DNA of 64,000 bases, from assembly GCF_021917145.1 (NCBI RefSeq), contig NC_061063.1, forward strand, positions 1,779,575 through 1,843,574, written 5' to 3'. The notes under the pieces were generated by a model that did not search any database, had not been told where the DNA came from, and saw nothing but the letters and a program-made list of their open reading frames with translations. Of the stretch, positions 56,101 to 64,000 are shown piece after piece. This DNA is from Hypomesus transpacificus (Eukaryota > Chordata > Actinopteri > Osmeriformes > Osmeridae). Made by a program: the position numbers and the translations under genes. Each line of letters starts with the position of its first letter. Within the stretch, counting starts at the first letter, position 1.

Positions 56101-59100
56101 AATGCAGACTTACCATAACTTACTGTCAACTTTATATTCAAACGAAATGCCACGAAATTCACACTGCCTTCAATTTCACATCAGTGTCGAAATGCGACCT
56201 GTGTTTTATATGTTCAACCTAGAAAACCAAACGTCTATTAATGGATATAACGTGATCTAACAAGACGTGTTAATAATGTAATAAATAAAAGCTCAAGAAG
56301 TGTGTCTAAAATATACTTGTTTGAACATTTGCCTTTGAAAGGGGCATATTCATAGAACCATATAGGCTACAAGACGTTCAGATGTAAGTGGGGGTGAAAC
56401 ATAGTCACTGAGGACCTTCATTGTCCCACAAAAGCAGTCTGGCACAATCAAAAAAAGAATAATGGGTGTGTTTAACAAAAGCTTCTGAAGGCAAGAATAA
56501 TATTATTTAAATATATATAATTTCCTATTGTGGTTAACAGTTATAGTATTTATCTTCGTCTTTGCTCCAGATAGACATGTCAACAATCTATGCCCGTGCT
56601 TAACATAATATATTTGCCATCATGTCATAAACGTTTTTACGAAAAATCTATTCTGTTTTAAAATAACGGGAATAAACTATATTAACAACTTTTCATGTAT
56701 GTGTGACAACGATTTGCTAAACTTGCTACAACAAGGCAGGCAATTCAAGCCATTTCTCCCTGTGCTCATTCAATATAAGTCTATGGCTCATTCAGCTCGG
56801 TGTAAATCGGTTATCGGCCAATGTGAACTTTTGTGCTCGTGCCCTGTTAGTATCCGCGAGCACATTTGCAGGCAACTCTTATTGACGTAAGCAAATAAAT
56901 GGGGTGCTAGTTTACCCATTTCGGATTGGTCTCAAACTTAGCAAAAATCGGGAAAAATTATTCTATGAAAAAGCTAGTAGTATGAGCCAGGTTCGAGACT
57001 CGAACAAAAATTATTGGGGGAGATAGTTTTGTAAATGTTGACTGGAGGACCGGAAGAGTCGGAAACCTAACCGTAATGCAATACCACCTACATCCATTGT
57101 TTCAAATGAAATCAGAGCCACCCTGATTGACCATGTCATTCAAGTATAGTTCATCGATTCAATGATTGTAGTAGTACATTTACATGTAGTCATTTAGCAG
57201 ACACTCTTATCCACAGTGACTTACAGTAAGTACAGGGACATTCTCCCCGAGACAAGTATGGTAAAGTGCCTTGCCAAGGACACAACGTCATTTGGCAGGG
57301 CCGGGAATCAAACTGGCAACCTTCTGATTACTGGCCCGATTCCCTGTACCGCTCAGCCATCTGACACCTAATGATTGTAGAACATTTATTTACTTACGTA
57401 TTTATGTAGGCCCTGATTGTTATTTTGGGGTAGTGACAAATCATTGTTATAAAACTTATCTCCTCATTACACAGAGAAACTTCACTTATTGTGTATACAC
57501 TTCATTTATAAGTGTATTTCATTTGTTGGTTTATCTACAGCTGAATTTTTTCTCAAATCAACAGAGAATACACTTTTATGTTAGTATTTATATTGAAAAA
57601 ATAAATTAATAGAATAAACTGCAGTGCTATATTATACAGTGAATATTGAACTGTAAATACGACCAACATAAGAGTGTGTTTACTTTTACAGATTTTGAGA
57701 GACGCTATCTGAGTTTGGAGAATTATGTCAAATTGATTGAGAAAAACTAACTTCAACTAAATGTGTTTGAGTCAGGTTCATTGATAGAAGTATTTACAGT
57801 TGGCTATATAGACTCATTACAAAAGTTAATTTTTATGGCAAAAATAAGGTGTCAGGTTTTGAATCTGGTGGCACTCTAAAACATTTTCTTGCATTTGAGG
57901 AAGTGATACATGCTTTTTATTAGTTTAAATAAAGAAAGATAAAATGTCTTTGTCCGCTGATCATTACTTTTGTGCCACTAGAAAGCCACTCACTGGAGTA
58001 TGTCTACACCGCCCTCTCCAAGCCCATTCATCATCATGGTATCCATGAGTTCACCGCCATGGGCCTTCTGAACGACAGGATGATCGACTACTATGACAAC
58101 GATCTTCAGAAGAAGGTTCCCAAGCAGGACTGGATGGAGGAGAAACTGGATAAAGACTACTGGGACAAAGGCACTCAGTCACGCAAGTTCAAGGAGCAGT
58201 GGTTCAAAGTCAACATTGGCATCTTGATGGACCGCATGCGTCAGAATGACTCTGGTGAGAACAAACACAGACCACTTCTCCAGTCCAATGCATCATCCAC
58301 CATATTTGTGTTTACAAACTGTTAATTTGTATTCTTGTTTTGTCTCAGATGTCCATACTCTTCAGTGGAGACATGGCTGTGAGGTTGAAGAAGAGCAGGG
58401 TTCTGTAAGATTCATCAAGGGCTTTGACCAGTACAGCTACGATGGAGACGACTTCCTGGCCTTCGATGACACCTCTACACAGTGGATCGCCCCTAATGCC
58501 GCTGCTGTACCAACTAAGAGGAAGTGGGATGGAGAGCAGATCCTGAACCAGTACACCAAGGGTTACCTGGAGAAGGAGTGTGTTGACTGGCTGAATAAAT
58601 TCATGGATTATGGCCAGAAATCCCTCCGCCAAGCAAGTGAGTAGCTAAGATTAAATATTGTGTGTGCTGAGCAGAAATCCTCACATAAGAATGACATTTG
58701 AATTGGTTTCATTTAATTTGTAGGGCATATATCTGTAACTCTATAATTATGTTTATTTTGTATGTAGAGCCTCCCATTGTCGAAGCATATGGAAAAAAGT
58801 CTAAAACCGTGGGGAATGTCAAACTCACCTGCTGGGCCACTGGATTCCTGCCTAAAGACATCTCCCTGAACATCAGGAAGAATGGGGTGGTCATCTCTGA
58901 TGGCGTGGAGACTTCAGGAGTCCGCCCCAACCATGATGGCACACACCAGATTTGGAAACGTGTAGAGATCCCCATGGATGACCAAGAAAATTACGACTGC
59001 TTTGTTGAACACCAAGCCTTGGTTCCACCAATCATTAAAGCATTCCCTGGTAATACAATGTCACCTCCTTCCTAACATATCCACGTAACACCTATTTCAA

Positions 59101-62100
59101 ACATATCTAGAAAAAAGTATCTTATAATTAAATTAATAACTCTAACTATTGTAGTCTTGATGTGTGTCATCTGGCTTCATATTACTGGCTCAATCATTTC
59201 TCTCCCTTTATTTGCAGATAACAAGTGTGGTGACTGTCCTCTGGTTAAGGTCGGAACTATTAGTGTAGTTGTGGGCTTCATCATATGTCTGGCCTTGGTT
59301 GGAGGGCTCATGTTCATACTTTATAAAAGAGGCATCGTCAGTAAGTAGTGCTTAGAGGTTCCATTCAAAAAAGTATTTGTACTTTACTTTAAGTACTTAA
59401 AGATTTATTATCTCAGCGTTTATTTTCATTATTCTCAAACGAGACACCAATGTAACAAAGTTGTCCTATTTATCTTTCAATCCAGACCAGGCAAAAAATA
59501 AATATTCTCAGTGGAGGAATAAGACATGAATAGATAGAATTTAAATGAGAATTCAACAGATGACATAAGATAACGTCAACATTAGATAAATCTTTAGAAA
59601 GGGAAAGCTAAAGGGAAAGCTGACACGTATAATGAAAATCTGAAATGATTATATATTTTGCAACAATGTAAATAAAACATCAGGCATTATTATACAGTGC
59701 ATGTACTGCAGTTAACTTGACATTTCTTTTCAGCTCTATCAAGACGTAAACCTTCTGACCCAGGTCAGTTACAGTTTAAAATAATAATAATACAAATATG
59801 TGTTTTAAAGGGGTCACAGAATCATTTTATAAGGTATTTCATACTGTTCCTTAAGGTCTCTGAATAAGGTATGTAACATTGGTTGGGCAGAAAATGGCCC
59901 GGGTGCTGTTCTATGCACCCTAATTCAACCCTGTGAAATAGCCCTACAATGAAACAAGGGGTTTTCTCCCTTTTGATGGTATGATCATGCATATTTAGAT
60001 GATTGCGCGCTGATTGGTTGGTTTACAATGAGCGTAGCTGCAAAGCAAAGGCGCAACTGCCATCTTATTTGGCACAGACCAGAGCCAAATAAGGTGGAGC
60101 CACCGAATTGACGTCAACTCACTGTTTTTGGGAAACCGCCCGTTTGACAGTGGCAGTTCCAAATTGTGAGATTTGCATAGGAAAGAGGTGCCAATGGGAA
60201 TTGAGGTTCTCTGTATGTGAATTTTACCCACCAAACTGTCATTATTGAACGATGTCACGGTAAACTCTGTTTTGCATTCTATGACCCCTTTAATGTTTGA
60301 ATTCCCCCCTACTACTTCACAATCGTTTGTTGGTTCTAGAAGAAAATATGTATCTCTTTCTGTAGTATTCATTTCAGATTCAAAAGAAAGATAGTCAGAG
60401 GAAAGTGTTGCAAGCATATTTTCAAGTGGCACCCTCAACACTCACATCTTTTTTTTTAAATGACATATGCAGTCAAATGTTTTTATTGTTGTGCATGTTT
60501 TCTTACATGATTAAGGCCCTTGTTAAGTTATATGCTATTATGAAAGTATGACTTTACAAAATACTGTATCTTGATGATAAAAGCCTCGACCACTCATAGT
60601 ATTGACAGGCAAAGCAATCATATCATCTTTTTGGATTCCAAAATAAATCCGAAATTTGCTTTTGCGCTGACAATTTCTTGAGCTGTTGCACGCCTGTTTC
60701 CAACAAGTGTGTTGTCACGTGAGATCTGAATGTCATTTCCAACCTGACTGACATTTTTTTTTACCGAAGATCCACAATCAACCACTTAATGAAATCAAAA
60801 TACAACTAGAATATGAACAACCAACAAAAAGAAAATACAACTTATTATTTATTATTTTTCCAATTTAGTTTTGAACCGGCAGCCCATCTACTCCCCACCA
60901 GGCGGTGCAGCAGCCCCCTCTGCACTCCTACCTACCTCAAACTTGGTTCCAGGTAAGACAGACGAGGTTTCATTCAATCTGGGACACCACTGTGTTCATT
61001 ATATCATTACAATGTTCTCCCTACAAAATGCATCTTATAGTGCAAAAATATATTTGTAGTGCAGAGTGAAACTAACTGAGTGAAACTATCCTCATCTTGT
61101 ATTTACTTTTTACTTATTATGCTACATCACGTTACCCCTACATATGGTAGCCTTACTTTTATAAAAAAGTTTTTTTTTGCTCCAGAAGAAACACCTTGTT
61201 CATATCAGCTCATTAAAATGTGTTTCCCTACTAAATGTACCTTTTATAGTGCAAAATATTTTTTTGCAGATATAAAAGATGTATCATGTATCATAATATT
61301 AACTAAATGTCTTGTTTGTAGTGTTATACCTGCCAAAAAAAATAATTTTCATTCTCTTTTCTTTTTCAGATAAGAAAGAAGGCAGTGACGGCAGTTCTAA
61401 TTCTGGTAGTTTATTCATTTAGAAATGACATCTGTAAAGTCATAACAATCTGATTGTGTCTCACTTCTGCTTTACTTCTCTTCAGTTTTACACAAGTGAA
61501 ATCTTGGGGTCATGACTCTTCTCTCCGCTTTATTTTTCAGGACACTCCAGTGGTGGGACCCCATCTCCGACTGGCAGCACTCAGAGTATTGATGCTTCCG
61601 CAGGTTAGTGTCTTTAACGTGGCAATATTTCCTCTCATCCATTTGTTTCTTTGGATGGGATGACATCAAAGCTGTTTGAAGGGAGTGAAACTATGCTCAT
61701 CTCGTATTTACTTATTACTTATTATGCTACATCACGTTATCCCTACCTATGGTAGCCTTACTTTTATAACAAGTTATTTTTTTGAGAATAAACACTAAAG
61801 TGTGTTCCCTACTAAATGTACCTTTTATAGTGCTAAAGATCTTTTGTGATAGATATAAAAGATGTATCATAATATTAACTAAAATGCTTGTTTATACTAT
61901 TATATCTGTCAGAATATTTTGTTTTCAATCTCTTTTTTGGATGTGAAAAAAGGCAGCAGTTCTGATACTGGTAGTTTATTCATATAGGAATTGGAATGAG
62001 AAAATTGACAAGATTTCCATTGTGTGTCTCACTTCTGCTTAATTTCTCGTCAGTTTAACAATAATTAAATCTTGGGATTCTGATTATTCTCTCTGCTTTG

Positions 62101-64000
62101 TTTTTCAGGAAACTCCAGTGGTGGAACCCCATCTCTGACTGGCAGCAGTGTGGTCATTGTTGTGTCTGCAGGTTAGTGTCTTTAACATGGCAACATTTCC
62201 ACTCATCCATTAGTTTCTTCAGATGGGATGACATCAAAGTTTTCAGGATGGAGTGACACTATGATCATCTTGTATTTACCTTAATCTATGTTCATTTACC
62301 GTCACACAATCATGACATGTTTCATGTTGTCTACAACATGGTAAATCTGCACAGAGCATTCAAAACAAAGTGGTGAATCCAATTGTTTTTCACACAGAGA
62401 TATTTGAGGTCATTAAGGATAAGTGGTGATTATATCTAACAAACGTTTCTTGGTCCTTCAGGGACAGCAGATGAATCAACTGCACCCTTACTGAACAAGG
62501 AGTCCACACAACACATGGACGGTCAGTATAAAGCCCATTAAAAACCATATTTTACCCACCAAACTGTCATTATTGAACGATGTCACGGTAAACTCTGTTT
62601 TGCATTCAATGACCCCTTTAATGTTTGAATTCCCCCCTACTACTTCACAATCGTTTGTTGGTTCTAGAAGAAAATATGTATCTCTTTCTGTAGTATTCAT
62701 TTCAGATTCAAAAGAAAGATAGTCAGAGGAAAGTGTTGCAAGCATATTTTCAAGTGGCACCCTCAACACTCACATCTTTTTTTTTAAATGACATATGCAG
62801 TCAAATGTTTTTATTGTTGTGCATGTTTTCTTACATGATTAAGGCCCTTGTTAAGTTATATGCTATTATGAAAGTATGACTTTACAAAATACTGTATCTT
62901 GATGATAAAAGCCTCGACCACTCATAGTATTGACAGGCAAAGCAATCATATCATCTTTTTGGATTCCAAAATAAATCCGAAATTTGCTTTTGCGCTGACA
63001 ATTTCTTGAGCTGTTGCACGCCTGTTTCCAACAAGTGTGTTGTCACGTGAGATCTGAATGTCATTTCCAACCTGACTGACATTTTTTTTTACCGAAGATC
63101 CACAATCAACCACTTAATGAAATCAAAATACAACTAGAATATGAACAACCAACAAAAAGAAAATACAACTTATTATTTATTATTTTTCCAATTTAGTTTT
63201 GAACCGGCAGCCCATCTACTCCCCACCAGGCGGTGCAGCAGCCCCCTCTGCACTCCTACCTACCTCAAACTTGGTTCCAGGTAAGACAGACGAGGTTTCA
63301 TTCAATCTGGGACACCACTGTGTTCATTATATCATTACAATGTTCTCCCTACAAAATGCATCTTATAGTGCAAAAATATATTTGTAGTGCAGAGTGAAAC
63401 TAACTGAGTGAAACTATCCTCATCTTGTATTTACTTTTTACTTATTATGCTACATCACGTTACCCCTACATATGGTAGCCTTACTTTTATAAAAAAGTTT
63501 TTTTTTGCTCCAGAAGAAACACCTTGTTCATATCAGCTCATTAAAATGTGTTTCCCTACTAAATGTACCTTTTATAGTGCAAAATATTTTTTTGCAGATA
63601 TAAAAGATGTATCATGTATCATAATATTAACTAAATGTCTTGTTTGTAGTGTTATACCTGCCAAAAAAAATAATTTTCATTCTCTTTTCTTTTTCAGATA
63701 AGAAAGAAGGCAGTGACGGCAGTTCTGATTCTGGTAGTTTATTCATTTAGAAATGACATCTGTAAAGTCATAACAATCTGATTGTGTCTCACTTCTGCTT
63801 TACTTCTCTTCAGTTTTACACAAGTGAAATCTTGGGGTCATGACTCTTCTCTCCGCTTTATTTTTCAGGACACTCCAGTGGTGGGACCCCATCTCCGACT
63901 GGCAGCACTCAGAGTATTGATGCTTCCGCAGGTTAGTGTCTTTAACGTGGCAATATTTCCTCTCATCCATTTGTTTCTTTGGATGGGATGACATCAAAGC
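52428..64000 (+). CDS. mhc1z: MHC class I alpha chain, probably teleost Z lineage; 3' end beyond window
   Basis: Membrane glycoprotein expected to pair with beta2-microglobulin and present peptides. Exons: leader 52428-52485, alpha1 57982-58254, alpha2 58349-58636, alpha3 58768-59049, connecting/TM 59218-59340, then short cytoplasmic exons 59734-59763, 60869-60952, 61370-61405, 61541-61603, 62109-62171, 62462-62521, and second copies at about 63197-63280, 63698-63733 and 63869-63931. All internal junctions are phase 1. Alpha1 opens [14 protein letters not shown], a Tyr where Tyr7 belongs, and ends RMRQNDS with the usual N-glycosylation sequon and the non-mammalian Arg84. Alpha2 has a Cys pair (RHGCEV and KECVDW) and the Lys-Trp of the binding groove. 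Alpha3 has the Ig cysteines ([15 protein letters not shown]). The TM runs from [10 protein letters not shown] to LMFILYKR. The Z assignment comes from remembered alpha1/alpha2 motifs and needs a tree. No stop codon is assigned in the window. Confidence 0.8.
53117..53155. repeat. Homopolymer run of 39 G
   Basis: Thirty-nine consecutive G inside the hAT element. The length is likely to be unreliable in assembly. Confidence 0.9.
53490..53850. repeat. About 90-bp internal tandem repeat of the hAT element (four units)
   Basis: GGTCACGTGA recurs at 53499, 53591, 53680 and 53771 (spacing 92, 89, 91). Each unit also carries AAAGACTCGTAGAAAGACCG and GAACGAATC. Each holds one CACGTG E-box. Confidence 0.85.
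54422..54982. mobile_element. MITE with 16-bp perfect inverted repeats
   Basis: Ends AGGTGCGTTCGACATG and CATGTCGAACGCACCT are perfect inverted repeats. The uninterrupted target, GAGTTAATATAAC, survives in a neighbouring repeat at 55175-55187, so the insertion is proven by comparison. The target duplication reads as AAT (3 bp) or TAATA (5 bp) depending on where the ends are set. No transposase frame is visible. Confidence 0.8.
54986..55379. repeat. 197-bp tandem duplication (two copies)
   Basis: ATAACTAGAGTAAGCTAC starts at 54986 and again at 55183. The following sequence, including AAGATGGCGTCCCCATT and AACAGTGGCTCTTTTTTTCC, matches with a few substitutions. It lies in class I intron 1. Confidence 0.85.
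55365..55680. repeat. Dispersed repeat of about 310 bp, copy 1
   Basis: Matches 56795-57105 from GTAAATCG..ATCGGCCAATGTG through GACCGGAAGAGTCGGAAACC. Several substitutions, plus an extra AGTTAATAGAATAAAAACG segment near 55607. Element class not determined. Confidence 0.75.
56795..57105. repeat. Dispersed repeat of about 310 bp, copy 2
   Basis: Direct-orientation partner of 55365-55680, 1.43 kb downstream. Class unknown; it could be the remains of one longer element or of a segmental duplication. Confidence 0.75.
57172..57369 (-). mobile_element. tRNA-derived SINE, complete, with 11-bp target duplications
   Basis: Flanked by AATGATTGTAG at 57161-57171 and 57370-57380. On the - strand it opens with AGGTGTCAGATGGCTGAGCGGT (A box), then a B box like GGTTGCCAGTTTGATTCC, and ends with GCTAAATGACTACATGTAAA. 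This is the usual pattern for a tRNA-headed teleost SINE. Confidence 0.8.
59805..60293. mobile_element. Non-autonomous DNA transposon (MITE) with TTAA target sites
   Basis: 489 bp flanked by TTAA on both sides, with terminal inverted repeats AGGGGTCACAGAAT and ATTCTATGACCCCT. TTAA duplication is the hallmark of piggyBac-type elements. No transposase frame. It lies in a class I intron between cytoplasmic exons. A minus-strand open frame of 148 codons across it is incidental. Confidence 0.7.
60221..62548 (+). repeat. 2,328-bp tandem duplication of cytoplasmic-tail exons, unit 1
   Basis: Sequence from 60221 reappears from 62549, offset 2,328 bp, to the window end. Over the 1,452 bp that can be compared I found only two differences: T/A at 60280 versus 62608, and A/G at 61399 versus 63727 (Asn to Asp in the exon). 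Unit 1 holds the five exons 60869-60952 to 62462-62521. Confidence 0.92.
61541..62171 (+). repeat. Older exon duplication within the class I cytoplasmic tail
   Basis: Exons 61541-61603 and 62109-62171 are both 63 nt and encode related peptides ([13 protein letters not shown] and [13 protein letters not shown]). The introns around them are also similar (61640-61900 versus 61980-62240 in part). A degraded relative of the 36-nt exon lies near 61945-61970 (GGCAGCAGTTCTGATACTG) without a clear acceptor. This shows that exon duplication has happened here more than once. Confidence 0.75.
62549..62621. mobile_element. Truncated 3' copy of the TTAA MITE
   Basis: The last 73 bp of the element at 59805-60293, carried to this position by the tandem duplication. 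It keeps the right inverted repeat and TTAA only. Confidence 0.7.
62549..64000 (+). repeat. 2,328-bp tandem duplication, unit 2 (truncated by window end)
   Basis: Near-identical copy of 60221-61672. It holds second copies of three cytoplasmic exons, and the rest of the unit would lie past the window. The junction at 62548/62549 falls inside the 3' part of a DNA-transposon copy. Confidence 0.92.

Larger units (their letters stand above)
52486..57981 (+). other. MHC class I intron 1 (5.5 kb, transposon-rich)
   Basis: Separates the leader exon from alpha1. Contains, in order, the hAT element, the AGGTGCG MITE, the 197-bp tandem duplication, the two 310-bp repeats and the SINE. Stretches 55690-56790 and 57385-57980 are AT-rich without exons. 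Confidence 0.75.

Noticed and set aside
59995..60441. 148-codon minus-strand frame, partly repeated at 62488-62769
   Set aside because: Lies mainly in the TTAA MITE and is duplicated with the 2,328-bp unit; no protein family resemblance.

Overview
The window is vertebrate, almost certainly teleost fish, nuclear DNA. Genes are split into short GT-AG exons. Between them lie abundant (GA)n, (CA)n and (TTCC)n microsatellites, minisatellites, tRNA-derived SINE copies, a non-LTR retrotransposon 3' end and several non-autonomous DNA transposons. I found no bacterial, phage or CRISPR features. All six genes I could assemble lie on the + strand, and exon phases close exactly in the five complete ones, which supports the models.

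Layout: 1-12.2 kb is repeat-rich and has no recognisable coding gene; it holds a LINE 3' fragment, long GA tracts and a 47-bp minisatellite. At 12.4-32.7 kb is a 17-exon tenascin gene, best matched to tenascin-X, with a signal peptide, heptad region, 11.5 EGF repeats, six FN3 domains, a 912-codon disordered exon and a fibrinogen C-terminal domain. At 33.6-35.8 kb is a five-exon gene for a 307-aa protein I do not recognise. At 36.7-40.2 kb is a beta2-type immunoproteasome subunit (PSMB10/MECL-1-like; psmb13 of teleost MHC regions). At 41.8-43.3 kb is CENP-A. At 44.8-47.6 kb is an LHX2/LHX9-type LIM-homeodomain gene. At 48.4-49.3 kb is a 38-bp minisatellite. At 50.4-50.9 kb is a QRFP/26RFa-type RFamide neuropeptide precursor. 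From 52.4 kb to the window end is an MHC class I gene, probably Z lineage, whose first intron is full of transposons and whose cytoplasmic-tail exons sit in a 2,328-bp tandem duplication.

Together this looks like an MHC-associated region. The class I chain and the beta2i-like proteasome subunit act in the same antigen-presentation pathway, and both have ISRE-like sites just upstream. The tenascin, PSMB, LHX and QRFP neighbours match the gene families of human 9q33-34, a known MHC paralogon, so the window may keep an ancestral linkage.

The points most worth a second look are: the tandem duplication of symmetric cytoplasmic-tail exons in the class I gene; a minisatellite that copies a splice donor five times in the tenascin gene; the giant disordered tenascin exon with an FN3 domain split by an acidic insert; the unrecognised 307-aa gene; and a transposon insertion whose empty site is preserved 197 bp away. 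All assignments come from reading the sequence by eye; no database search was run.
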